From: Corynebacterium crudilactis
GTDB taxonomy: Bacteria > Actinomycetota > Actinomycetes > Mycobacteriales > Mycobacteriaceae
Length of the DNA stretch: 64,000 nucleotides
Assembly (NCBI RefSeq): GCF_001643015.1
Contig: NZ_CP015622.1
Coordinates: 943,358-1,007,357 of the forward strand
Reading direction: 5' to 3'
Below, in pieces: positions 1-7,528 of the stretch (position 1 is its first letter; each line of letters opens with the position of its first letter). The notes under the pieces are model-generated. The model was not told where the DNA came from and searched no databases. It saw only the letters and a list, made by a program, of their open reading frames with translations. The position numbers and the translations under genes are program-made.

Positions 1-3
1 ATG

Positions 4-576
4 TCAGCGCACCTCGCCATCGTTGACGTCGGCAGTTTCCTCGAGGATGAGCTGGACCTCGCTCTTCGTGTTGGCGCCGTCACGCGAGAAGACGCTGCGC
101 GCCCAGTTCTCGATGCCGAAGACCATGCAGAGGGCAAACCCGACGGGGACAGCGAGGAACATCCAGCCGGTCTCGATTCCCAGCGCCGGGAATACCCGAC
201 GGAAGCTGATCGACAGCGAGTCGTAGCCGTACCAGGCCAACACTCCGCTGACGCCGACAACCGCGATGGCAGCGACCGTGTCGAGGATGACGTGGAGTCC
301 GCGGCTCTTTACGCTGCTGAAGGCGTCTACAACCATGTGCCGGCCCTCCCGAACACCAGCCGCGATGGCGAAGATCGCGGTCCAAACGAAGGCCAGCTGT
401 GCGACTTCGGGCGCCCAGGAGGCTGATGTTCCCGCGACGTAGCGCGAGAACACCTGCCAGGAGACAACGACCACAATCACGCTCAAACCAAGCATTGCCA
501 CCGCGACTGTGGCTTTGAAGAGCGCTTCGAGCGCTCCATTCACCAAACGTAAGGGACCAGACGAACTGACTGTCAT
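4..576 (-). CDS. TRAP transporter small permease (DctQ-like)
   Basis: Predicted 190-aa four-helix membrane subunit of a tripartite ATP-independent periplasmic (TRAP) transporter, which pairs with a large DctM permease and a DctP binding protein to import organic acids with Na+. Hydrophobic stretches fall near residues 20-42, 55-78, 98-120 and 137-160, and the DctQ pattern shows as VFSRYVAG..ASWAPEVAQLAFVW followed by REGRHMVVDAF. An upstream ATG at 636 is possible, but the ATG at 576 has a GGAG about 10 nt before it and directly precedes the first helix. The large permease would lie beyond the left edge of the window. The DNA is markedly GC-rich relative to the region after 4.2 kb, suggesting foreign origin. 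Family is secure; the substrate is unknown. Confidence 0.85.
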   Translation of the reverse strand: MTVSSSGPLRLVNGALEALFKATVAVAMLGLSVIVVVVSWQVFSRYVAGTSASWAPEVAQLAFVWTAIFAIAAGVREGRHMVVDAFSSVKSRGLHVILDTVAAIAVVGVSGVLAWYGYDSLSISFRRVFPALGIETGWMFLAVPVGFALCMVFGIENWARSVFSRDGANTKSEVQLILEETADVNDGEVR

Positions 577-818
577 TGTTTTCGGACTCCGATCTCGGAT
601 CGCCCTCGGCTGCGAGGGGTGGTTGCTGAGCCGCATCTGTCAAAGCGATGCAGATGAATTGAGACGTCGCCGACTTTGCGACGTTCGGTGTGAGCGAACC
701 CACATGAGGAGCAAACCACGGAAACGAGCAGTTGTCAACCGCTGACGCCGCCGGTCGGAGGTGAACCGTCGACCGTCACCTGTCGACCTTTCAGCGCAGT
801 ATGTGCTTTAATAGATGC

Positions 819-1517
819 ATGACAACGACGCACCAAGCGAATGTGGCCCCCTTGGCCGCTCTCGAATTCACCAACCGACGCGAGGTAGTCCTGAAGGCAC
901 TGCGGGACGGCATCGTGATTGGAAGCCTTCCGCAGGGAATGGTTCTGGTCGAAACTCGGCTGGCCGAACAACTCCAGGTCAGCCGTGGCACTGTGCGGGA
1001 AGCGCTGCTCGAACTGCAGCAGGAACAGTTGGTGTCGAACGGCCCCACCGGGCGCCCGCAAGTCCGTACCCTTGATTCCAAGACCGTGCTGGACCTCTTC
1101 CAGGTCCGAGCCTCGCTGGAGAGCCTGGCCGTCCAGCTCATCGCGGCCAGCCCGGAAGCCGAGGACAAGAGGGAACAGTTACGAGAGCTGCTCATCCCCC
1201 TCGGCGACGACGCCGGCGCGGTGCTCGTGGACCGGGTCGACGCGGACATGACTTTCCATCGCACCCTGTGCGAACTCTCGGGCAATGAGGTGCTGCTCAA
1301 CACCTGGGCTTCGATAGAGGGTCCGGTTCGGATGGCGATCATGCACGCAGGCAAAGACATCGCGTTGTCCAACATGACCGCCCATTCGCACGAGCCCTAC
1401 ATCGCCGCGCTCGACCCCGATTGCGATGACCCGGGTGCCCTGATCTTCGCGACCCTCGTCACCACGGCCTCGGACCTACTGGCCGCGACCGAGCATCCCC
1501 AGCAGGACAAGAAGTGA
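819..1517 (+). CDS. GntR family regulator, FCD (FadR-like) subfamily
   Basis: Predicted 232-aa DNA-binding repressor or activator. The N-terminal winged helix-turn-helix shows the GntR signature (RLAEQLQVSRGTVREALLEL), and the C-terminal FCD domain shows DMTFHRTLCELSGN and AHSHEPYIAAL, which carry the Asp/His residues that bind a metal and a carboxylate ligand in this family. Two in-frame ATGs exist (801 and 819); I chose 819 because 801 adds only MCFNRC, but neither has a clear Shine-Dalgarno. It is divergent from the TRAP permease gene and its stop overlaps the next gene's GTG by three bases (GTGA), so it very likely controls both the transporter and the dehydrogenase. Confidence 0.88.
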   Translation: MTTTHQANVAPLAALEFTNRREVVLKALRDGIVIGSLPQGMVLVETRLAEQLQVSRGTVREALLELQQEQLVSNGPTGRPQVRTLDSKTVLDLFQVRASLESLAVQLIAASPEAEDKREQLRELLIPLGDDAGAVLVDRVDADMTFHRTLCELSGNEVLLNTWASIEGPVRMAIMHAGKDIALSNMTAHSHEPYIAALDPDCDDPGALIFATLVTTASDLLAATEHPQQDKK

Positions 1518-2398
1518 CCCCGGTGGATCGGCAGGCCATTGGACTGATCGGCAGTGGATCCATGGGGGTCCCGATGGCGCGGCGATTGCTCGAAGCTGGT
1601 TGCGATGTCGCCATCCACTCCCGCTCGAAGCGCAAGGAGCTCACCGATCTCGGCGTCGCCTATGTGGCTACGCCTCTGGAGCTGGCGCAACAGGCCAGCC
1701 GAATCCTCGTCATGCTGCCGGATCTGCCACAGCTCGAGCCGATGCTCGAGGGGCCCGACTCCCTGCTGGCTGCCGGCCAGGAACTGCTGATCATGGTGGG
1801 ATCGACCTCGTCAGCCGTGCGTCTTCGCGCGCTGGCGGACGGCGTGGTCAAAGCCAGCGACGGCCTCGTCGAGATCATCGACTGCCCTGTGTCCGGCGGG
1901 GTGGAGGGAGCCCGGCGAGGGACCCTGTCCATCATGGTTGGCGGACGCGACGACCAGTACGCAAGGGCACAGTCCGCGCTCTCACCCTGCGGAACCGTGC
2001 ACCATCTGGGCCCCCTGGGAGCTGGAGAAGTGACGAAGGCGTGCAATCAGATGATCGTTTCGGCAACGATGCTGGCCCTCGGGGAAGCGACCGTACTCGC
2101 AGAGCGCTCCGGCATTGAGCCGGCGAAGCTCCTGGAGGTGCTGGCGGGGGGATACGCCGGCTCCACGCTGCTGGATTCCAAGAAGGACAAGCTGATCGCA
2201 GACTCGTACGAACCAGGCGGCATCGCGGCGTACATGGTCAAGGACCTCGGGTTCGCCGCCGACATCGCCGAAGCGACCGACACCGTCACCGTGTTGCTGC
2301 CTCAGCTGCAGGCCGCCTATACGGAACTCGTCGATGCCGGGATGGGAGACGAGGACCTCGCCGTGGTCCGCAAGTTCATCTCCCGGAGGGCAACCTGA
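1514..2398 (+). CDS. 3-hydroxyisobutyrate dehydrogenase-family oxidoreductase
   Basis: Predicted 294-aa NAD(P)-dependent beta-hydroxyacid dehydrogenase (family of 3-hydroxyisobutyrate dehydrogenase and tartronate semialdehyde reductase). The Rossmann motif is GLIGSGSMGVPMA at residues 9-21, the substrate-binding motif is DCPVSGGVEGARRGT near 123, and the catalytic Lys lies in GAGEVTKACNQM near 171; KDLGFAADIA follows in the C-terminal helical domain. The start is GTG, overlapping the GntR stop, so translation is probably coupled. Together with the TRAP permease this suggests uptake and oxidation of a short hydroxyacid. High GC marks it as part of the foreign block. The exact substrate cannot be told from sequence. 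Confidence 0.87.
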   Translation: MTPVDRQAIGLIGSGSMGVPMARRLLEAGCDVAIHSRSKRKELTDLGVAYVATPLELAQQASRILVMLPDLPQLEPMLEGPDSLLAAGQELLIMVGSTSSAVRLRALADGVVKASDGLVEIIDCPVSGGVEGARRGTLSIMVGGRDDQYARAQSALSPCGTVHHLGPLGAGEVTKACNQMIVSATMLALGEATVLAERSGIEPAKLLEVLAGGYAGSTLLDSKKDKLIADSYEPGGIAAYMVKDLGFAADIAEATDTVTVLLPQLQAAYTELVDAGMGDEDLAVVRKFISRRAT

Positions 2399-2428
2399 CG
2401 AGGCAAGAGCACCGGGCTCACCGCTGGG

Positions 2429-2454
2429 CCAGGTTCAAATCCTGTCAGCCCGAC
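2429..2454 (+). other. tRNA-Pro-like 3' end, probable attachment-site remnant
   Basis: The bases read as a T-arm (CCAGG, loop TTCAAAT, CCTGT) followed by a seven-base 3' acceptor strand CAGCCCG and discriminator A. This is the form seen in actinobacterial tRNA-Pro genes with acceptor CGGGCTG. No D-arm or anticodon arm can be built upstream, so only the 3' end is present. Such duplicated tRNA 3' ends are typical attL/attR products of tyrosine-integrase elements. The outermost T-stem pair is mismatched. Confidence 0.45.
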
Positions 2455-2612
2455 GAGTGAAGGTCCTTGTCACACTGCAAATGGTCGAGATCGTCGGGGG
2501 TCTCGTGCCAGATTTGTGCCAGATGCTGTGGGCCTTCCTGCTGTCGGCGGGGAAGGCACTCAGGCAGTGGCTGCGGTAGTTGGACCGATGGGGCTGGACT
2601 GGGTTAGGGAGT

Positions 2613-2690
2613 GGTCCAACCGGTCCAATTAGTCCAACCCAGGTCAGGGGGTGTTTTCGGTGGTCCAAAAGTGGTCCAACTCAGGTCCAA
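2613..2690 (+). repeat. Cluster of GGTCCAA direct repeats
   Basis: Five exact copies of GGTCCAA begin at 2613, 2622, 2662, 2673 and 2684, with a degenerate AGTCCAA at 2631 and an inverted copy (TTGGACC) at 2580. The copies sit in two groups with 9-bp and 11-bp periods. The 11-bp period puts sites on one face of the helix, as in arm-type binding sites of integrases or excisionases. They are too short and irregular for CRISPR. Confidence 0.7.
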
Positions 2691-2716
2691 CAACGGGCTA
2701 ACTGGCTCTTCACGAT

Positions 2717-4055
2717 TTAGAGTGCGTTGATCTTCCCCTGCAGCTGCCCGGAGTGGATCAGTGACCGCAAGATGTAGTGGTTGAGGTTCCGGAACCCCAG
2801 CGCGATGCCGCGTAGGTGCTCAAGCCGTCCGTTGATGGCTTCGACCGGGCCGTTGGACGCCCCGATATCGAAGTAGGCGAGCACGTCCTCACGCCGGCGC
2901 CACAAGGTGCGCCCCAGTTGGGCGAGCTCCTCCAAGCCTTTCGGTAAGCCCTTGCGCAGGGTGTTGATGATCCGGTCCATCAGCTTCTTCCCCTCCGATT
3001 TCTTCGGATGCCCGTACGCCGCAATCATGTCCTGGTAAAAAAGCCACGTCACCTCGAGTGCCACGTAGTCATCGTCGGTGGCCCACAACAGGTCCAGCCA
3101 CCTGTTCTGCCGCGTCGTGAGGTAGTTCCTCCTGGTCAGCAAGGTGCGTCGGTACTTGTACAACGGATCATCCTTACGCCCACGCCGCCCCGAGGTTTCA
3201 CGTTGCAGGCGTTGCCGACAGCAGGTCGAGCTTGTCCGCGGCCAGGTGCACGACATGGAAGGGATTCATGACCTTTCTCGCCTGAGGGAGCGCCTGGTCC
3301 ACCGCGGTGGCGTAGCCGGCGAAGCCATCCATGGTCACTACCTGCACTTTCTCCTGAACTCAGGGCTGCGTTCCTGCAGCCAGGAGCTCAGTACCTGCGC
3401 ACTGCGTCCCGGGCGCATGTCCAGCAACCGGGCAGGACCTGCCCCGGTGACCAGGGGTGTGAGGTCCACCAGGACCGTCACAAACGACGATGGCTGGCCC
3501 GGGCGGCGGGTGTGCTTCCAGACATGCTCGTCCACACCGAGGATGCGCACCCCTCCAGGTGGGAGGGGTTGTCGTAGACCAGCTTGCGGCAGGCGTCGAC
3601 GGCAACCTGGTTGACCAGCTCCCAGCCCACCCCGAGTGCTTTCGCCGTGGCGGACACACTCATGCGGTCGACTGCCAGGCGCTGGAGGACCCAGCGGGTG
3701 ACCCGGTGGGTCAGCTTCGCACCATCATCGGCGCAGGTCAGGGAGGTCTGGAAGATCTTCCTGCCGCAGGCTGGATAGCTGCAGGTGAACCTCGGGACAC
3801 GGACATGAAGGCGGGTGGGGAACCCCACGACGGGAAGGTCGACCAGTGTCCGGACGATGTGGTCCCGTAGCTTTCCGGGATTTCCGCACTCGGGGCAGAG
3901 TCCGTCCACGGTCACGGGTGCGGCGTCGATGATGGTGAGGGTGCGGCGTCGATGATGGTGAGGGTGCCGGCGTCGGCGGCACCGGTGATCGTCAGTCCGA
4001 TTTCCGCGGTACGGCAGATGGTGTCGGCCACGAGGTTGCCAGTAGTAGGCTGCAC
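2717..4055 (-). pseudogene. ISL3-family transposase, multiply frameshifted
   Basis: Fragments in different frames line up with a single ISL3 transposase of about 435 residues: ADTICRTAEIGLTITGA, then CPECGNPGKLRDH (zinc-finger-like), THRVTRWVLQRLAVDRMS (HTH), GVDEHVWKH, VTMDGFAGYATAVDQA and NGPVEAINGRLEHLRG, ending RSLIHSGQLQGKINAL. The DDE candidates (D in VDEH, D in MDGF, E in PVEAING) are all still encoded. The frame is broken by a 23-bp tandem duplication (3918-3963), single-base losses near 3550 and 3346, and a further shift near 3220. The probable start was GTG at 4055. High GC throughout. Confidence 0.88.
3918..3963 (+). repeat. Perfect 23-bp tandem duplication inside the transposase
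   Basis: Bases 3918-3940 and 3941-3963 are identical copies beginning GTGCGGCGTCGATG. Because 23 is not a multiple of three, the duplication shifts the reading frame right after the first ~25 codons of the transposase; removing one copy restores TLTIIDAAPVTVDGLCPECG. This looks like replication slippage and is probably a primary inactivating lesion. Confidence 0.92.
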
Positions 4056-4095
4056 AGTAGGGTCCTGGTTCGGTCAGATGGAAGCTTCGCAACTC

Positions 4096-4776
4096 TCATC
4101 TTGTACCGGCCAGGACCCCTATATGTTGTGCCACCCCGAACTCCACCCTGGGCTCACCTACGCACTCCGAAACGCGAAGAGCCGATTTAGCCTGTTGGAA
4201 TAAGACTGCGCCAATTCCAGTAGTAAGTGCCCCTAAGGATCCTGATGTAATTCCAATGGAAATAGCGCCGAATAATGTGCCGATGACGGCTCCAAATATC
4301 ACCAGGAGCCCTACCACAATTGCGACAAGTGAAATGATTCGGTGATGGTGTGTCTGACGCTGACCTCCCTTTATGTGTTCTACATAGAAATTAAGCTGGT
4401 CTGTAAGGAGGGCATCAATCTCACTGTTGAAGCTAGCTGCGAGTTCATGAGTGGGGTCTACCCATACTGAGTTGCCATCCTGATCCGATTCTTTCCCTGG
4501 GCTGCTTGAATTAAGATCATCACTTTTCCCTGATGATTCTTCTAGGGAAGTGCTAATTTTAAGTAAATTTTCCTTTTCCCGTTCACGCCGGCTCTCAAGC
4601 TTGGACACCATATCTTCGATGGCATGAACTTCCCTCTTGCGCTGTTTTTGGAGTGCTCTTGAGGCTGATGTGGCAACTCCAGCTGCAGCGAGAGCTGTCG
4701 ATAAAACAGCGAGGGGGAGGGCAATTTCTTCTGGGAACTGGAAAGCGGATTGAGCAAGGATAAAAGAGGGGTTCAT
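4096..4776 (-). CDS. Membrane protein, C-terminus replaced by IS end; TRADD-N-associated-domain-like
   Basis: A 226-aa protein with an N-terminal hydrophobic segment (about 17-40), a charged, coiled-coil-prone middle (45-110, with KQRKREVHAIEDMVSKLESRR), and a C-terminal pair of membrane segments (about 148-195). The stretch LNFYVEHIKGGQRQ followed by HRIISLVAIVVGLLVIFGAVIG resembles the short TRADD-N-associated membrane domain found in bacterial conflict proteins; this is a tentative match. The last 28 residues (from ALRVSECV) are encoded by the right end of the ISL3 element, so the native C-terminus is lost. RBS AGGAAG stands 4 nt before the ATG. It may be expressed but is probably a truncated chimera. 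Confidence 0.6.
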   Translation of the reverse strand: MNPSFILAQSAFQFPEEIALPLAVLSTALAAAGVATSASRALQKQRKREVHAIEDMVSKLESRREREKENLLKISTSLEESSGKSDDLNSSSPGKESDQDGNSVWVDPTHELAASFNSEIDALLTDQLNFYVEHIKGGQRQTHHHRIISLVAIVVGLLVIFGAVIGTLFGAISIGITSGSLGALTTGIGAVLFQQAKSALRVSECVGEPRVEFGVAQHIGVLAGTR

Positions 4777-5363
4777 AAATAGATCTTCCTATGCAAATGC
4801 ATAATTTACTGATTCATCAGGGATAAGAAGAAAACGCTATGGGCGCCTAGATATTTTTCCATCTGATGTCTCGGCGTTAGCCCTAAGGCCTGATCTGGTT
4901 CAAATAATTTAACAAATGCAACTGTCTCAGTAGGGTATACCCTATGGAGCCACTATTATTTGCGTCATTTTCGCTGTCTCACTAAGTCTAAATCCTTAGT
5001 TTTGATTCACTGTGCGTAAGAACTAATAACCCTATTAAGACAGTATGCGGATGCGTCGTCACGCTATGACACCCTCCTCGGTCTCCATGACAAACTGATG
5101 GGTGGTGTCATCATTGTGTGTAAAAGCTTAAACACCATTCGCATGAAAATTTCCTACCTGGATCAGCCGGGTTTTATTCCTTATGGGGTACGTGTCCAAA
5201 TAGATAGCTAACAGACCATCGATCTGTAGTGCAGCATTCTCTTGGATACCTAAAGCGAAGCCAAACTAAAAACACCGAGTCCAAGCCTGTTTGAAGTTGA
5301 TTCAAGCCACGCTTCGATAGTTTCACCTCAGTACCGTTAGACCACGGCTAGAATATGAAACCT
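4777..5363. other. 587-bp intergenic region
   Basis: No convincing gene or RNA. On the left it holds the minus-strand promoter and RBS of the truncated membrane protein. A long-range inverted repeat (TGACACC at 5067-5073, GGTGTCA at 5104-5110) could form a hairpin with a 30-nt loop, but no U-run follows. On the right is the promoter of the tatD-like gene. This AT-rich stretch matches the core genome, not the foreign block. Confidence 0.6.
5349..5354 (+). promoter_or_regulatory. -10 element of the tatD-like gene
   Basis: TAGAAT at 5349-5354 in context GGCTAGAAT fits the corynebacterial -10 consensus. Transcription from about 5361 would leave the ATG at 5364 almost leaderless and exclude the ATG at 5355, so it decides the start. 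No clear -35. Confidence 0.55.
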
Positions 5364-6194
5364 ATGTCTAAGAAAAAGCCACGCCCAATTCCTGTTCCTG
5401 CTCAATTTATCCCTGGTCTCATTGATGCTCATACACATTTGGCATCGTGTGGGGGAGATCTCGCTGAGTTGGTGGGGAGGGCGAAAGGGGCGGGCGTCGA
5501 AAAGCTATGTACCGTCGGCGATGGTTTGGCTGAAGCGGAGCTGGCGCTGGAGGCGGCGCAGGAGTTTGGCAATGTTTTTGCTGCGTGCGCGATTCACCCC
5601 ACTAAGGCTGATCAGTTGGATGGGGCTGCGCGTGAGCGGTTGACGCAGATGGCTGCAGATCCCAATTGTGTGGCCATTGGTGAGACTGGTTTGGATACGT
5701 ATTGGATCAAGCATGATCCGGAGAATACTGCTTCTTTGGAGGTTCAGGAAGAGGCGTTGCGGTGGCATATTGATTTAGCGATCAGTGTGAACAAGCCGTT
5801 GATGATTCACAATCGGGAAGCGGATGCGGATTTGATGCGGGTGTTGGCGGATGCTCCGGCACCACAAGATACGATTTTGCATTGTTTTTCTTCGCCGTTG
5901 GATGTGGCTAAGGAAGCATTGGATCGCGGTTATATATTGAGTTTTGCGGGCAATGTGACTTTTAAGCGGAATGAGGAGTTGCGGGAGGCTGCTCGTCTTG
6001 CGCCGATTTCCCAGATCCTGATTGAAACCGATGCGCCGTATATGACACCGGAGCCGTTCCGTGGTGGGCGAAATGAACCGTCGTTGATTGGTCATACTGC
6101 GCTCTGCATCGCTGAGGCGAAGGGGATGGCTGTGGAAGAGTTGGCCCAGGCGTTGAATGAGAATTTTGATCGGGTTTATGGGATCGCAAACTAA
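5364..6194 (+). CDS. tatD: TatD/YcfH-family metal-dependent deoxyribonuclease
   Basis: Predicted 276-aa TIM-barrel hydrolase of the TatD family, cytoplasmic 3'-5' DNases that use two divalent metals. The metal ligands are all present: DAHTHL near the N-terminus, the Glu in GETGLD, the His in MIHNREAD and LHCFSS, and the Asp in IETDAPYMTPEPFRG. The start at 5364 (MSKKK) is preferred over 5355 because the -10 hexamer ends at 5354. It is the first gene of a same-strand run leading to rpf2, ksgA and ispE, an order common in actinobacteria. Family membership is secure; the exact role (DNA repair, tRNA processing) is not shown by sequence. Confidence 0.92.
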   Translation: MSKKKPRPIPVPAQFIPGLIDAHTHLASCGGDLAELVGRAKGAGVEKLCTVGDGLAEAELALEAAQEFGNVFAACAIHPTKADQLDGAARERLTQMAADPNCVAIGETGLDTYWIKHDPENTASLEVQEEALRWHIDLAISVNKPLMIHNREADADLMRVLADAPAPQDTILHCFSSPLDVAKEALDRGYILSFAGNVTFKRNEELREAARLAPISQILIETDAPYMTPEPFRGGRNEPSLIGHTALCIAEAKGMAVEELAQALNENFDRVYGIAN

Positions 6195-6197
6195 TAA

Positions 6198-6213
6198 TGT
6201 GAGGTAGCTCTCA
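6198..6213 (+). promoter_or_regulatory. Candidate GlxR (cAMP-CRP type) site before rpf2
   Basis: TGTGA-GGTAGC-TCTCA matches the GlxR consensus TGTGA-N6-TCACA at nine of ten positions. C. glutamicum rpf2 is known to be controlled by GlxR together with RamA and RamB; G-runs near 6241 and 6303 resemble RamA motifs. The assignment of this exact site is inference. Confidence 0.45.
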
Positions 6214-6367
6214 TTTGATCTGTTGTTCGTGGTCAGTGGTGAGAGCTGGGGTGGGTGTGGCTGGAGTTTATGAAGTTGCATACCACGGCGTTTTGGTGGT
6301 GGACGGGGGTGGTTTGTTACCGTATTGTGACTAATTGTTAATTTCCCCGAGAGTTAAGAAGTTTTAC

Positions 6368-7492
6368 ATGGCGCCCCATCAAAAGTCACGGATCAACCAG
6401 ATCAACAGCACCCGCTCGGTGCCGTTGCGGTTGGCAACCGGTGGCGTGCTTGCCACCTTGCTCATCGGAGGCGTCACCGCCGCTGCCACTAAAAAAGATG
6501 TCATTGTGGATGTCAATGGTGAGCAGATGTCCTTGGTGACAATGTCTGGCACTGTTGAATCCGTGCTGGCACAAGCAGGCGTTGAGCTTGGCGATCAAGA
6601 CATCGTGACCCCTGCGCTGGATTCCGCTATTAGTGATGAAGAAACCGTCACGGTGCGCACTGCAAAGCAGGTTGCGCTCGTCGTGGAAGGCCAGACCCAA
6701 AATCTGACCACCACTGCGGTATCTGTGGAGGATCTTCTTCAGGAAGTTGATGGGATCACCCGCGCAGATGCTGTTGATTTGGATCTTTCGGAAGCTATCC
6801 CAGCATCCGGTCTGGAAGTAAAGATCACTAAGCCAAAGATCGTTTCCATCAATGATGGCGGCAAGGTCACCTATGTTTCTGTGGCTGCACAGACCGTGGA
6901 AGAAGCTCTCCAGCTGCGAGATATTGAGGTTGGTTTCCAAGACCGCCTGAACGTTGCTTTTGATGAGAAGCTGAAAAATAATGCTCAGATCCAGATTGAT
7001 CGAGTAGAAAATCAGGATGTCACCGAAACTGTGCCATTCGATGCAGAACCAACTTATGTGGATGATCCTGAGGCACCAGCAGGGGATGAAACAGTTGTGG
7101 AAGAGGGCGCGCCGGGAACCAAGGAAGTTACCCGCACGGTGACCCTGGTTAATGGACATGAAGAAGCATCCACTGTGATCAATGAAGTTGAGGTCACTGC
7201 GGCGAAGCCTGCAACGATTAGCCGTGGTACCAAGACTGTTGCTGCGAATTCTGTTTGGGATCAGCTGGCACAGTGTGAAGCTGGCGGAAACTGGGCAATT
7301 AATACTGGTAACGGTTTCTCTGGTGGCCTGCAGTTCCACCCACAAACCTGGCTTGCATACGGTGGCGGAGCGTTTTCTGGACAAGCTTCAGGAGCAAGCC
7401 GTGAGCAGCAAATTTCCATCGCAGAAAAGGTTCAGGCGGCACAGGGCTGGGGAGCATGGCCTGCCTGCACCGCCAGCTTGGGCATCCGATAG
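6368..7492 (+). CDS. rpf2: Resuscitation-promoting factor Rpf2
   Basis: A 374-aa secreted cell-wall hydrolase that cleaves peptidoglycan and helps growth resume after long stationary phase. An N-terminal membrane anchor or signal (about residues 18-40) is followed by DUF348 repeats, a G5 domain (ending around [15 protein letters not shown]) and a C-terminal RPF lysozyme-like domain of about 75 residues, with the catalytic Glu in AQCEAGGNW and the disulfide partner in WPACTASLG. The ATG at 6368 is chosen over a TTG at 6335; AAGAAG precedes it and the length equals the known Rpf2. It lies between the tatD-like gene and ksgA. Confidence 0.96.
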   Translation: MAPHQKSRINQINSTRSVPLRLATGGVLATLLIGGVTAAATKKDVIVDVNGEQMSLVTMSGTVESVLAQAGVELGDQDIVTPALDSAISDEETVTVRTAKQVALVVEGQTQNLTTTAVSVEDLLQEVDGITRADAVDLDLSEAIPASGLEVKITKPKIVSINDGGKVTYVSVAAQTVEEALQLRDIEVGFQDRLNVAFDEKLKNNAQIQIDRVENQDVTETVPFDAEPTYVDDPEAPAGDETVVEEGAPGTKEVTRTVTLVNGHEEASTVINEVEVTAAKPATISRGTKTVAANSVWDQLAQCEAGGNWAINTGNGFSGGLQFHPQTWLAYGGGAFSGQASGASREQQISIAEKVQAAQGWGAWPACTASLGIR

Positions 7493-7528
7493 TAGAAATC
7501 TGGCATCCAATAGGTAGATTGGGATGCT

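Larger units (their letters stand above)
2399..2703. other. Gene-free island remnant: tRNA 3' end, repeats, possible integrase tail
   Basis: No intact gene. It holds a tRNA-like 3' end (2429-2454), then a minus-strand stretch of about 45 codons ending at 2435 that includes IWHKSGTRPP, a pattern that resembles the C-terminal tail of phage-type tyrosine integrases, then a cluster of GGTCCAA repeats (2613-2690), and finally the left end of an IS at 2704. The layout (integrase tail abutting a tRNA end) is what an integrated element leaves after decay. The integrase reading is weak, resting on a few residues. Confidence 0.4.
2704..4183 (-). mobile_element. ISL3-family insertion sequence (IS31831-like), degenerate
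   Basis: Both ends are visible. The left end at 2704 starts GGCTCTTCACG, and the right end read inward from 4183 starts GGCTCTTCGCG; about 22 of the first 26 bases of the two ends agree (shared GAGTGCGT block at bases 16-23). The length of 1480 bp fits the roughly 1.45-kb IS31831 group of corynebacteria. The eight bases outside the ends differ (GGCTAACT on the left, GATTTAGC on the right), so no target duplication remains, which means that the flanks were rearranged after insertion. The single transposase gene is broken (2717-4055), so the element is not self-mobile. Confidence 0.88.

Noticed and set aside
1..426. 141-aa open frame on the plus strand
   Set aside because: It lies opposite the TRAP permease; a GC-rich shadow frame with no motif or RBS.
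801..821. Inverted half-sites ATGTGC / GATGCAT as a GntR operator
   Set aside because: Symmetry is poor and does not match the FCD-type operator pattern; not enough to call.
2435..2668. 77-aa minus-strand frame as an intact small gene
   Set aside because: The N-terminal half is repeat sequence and no RBS is visible; at best the end is an integrase tail.
2613..2690. GGTCCAA repeats as a CRISPR array
   Set aside because: Repeats are only 7 bp, with irregular 2-24 bp gaps and no cas genes in the window.
3478..4092. 204-aa minus-strand frame as a functional zinc-finger protein
   Set aside because: It is only the N-terminal fragment of the frameshifted ISL3 transposase.
5067..5110. TGACACC/GGTGTCA inverted repeat as a terminator or RNA gene
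   Set aside because: Thirty-nt loop, short stem and no U-run; no gene to terminate.
5355..5363. ATG at 5355 as the start of the tatD-like gene
   Set aside because: It follows the -10 hexamer directly, so it would not be transcribed from that promoter; 5364 fits a leaderless start.
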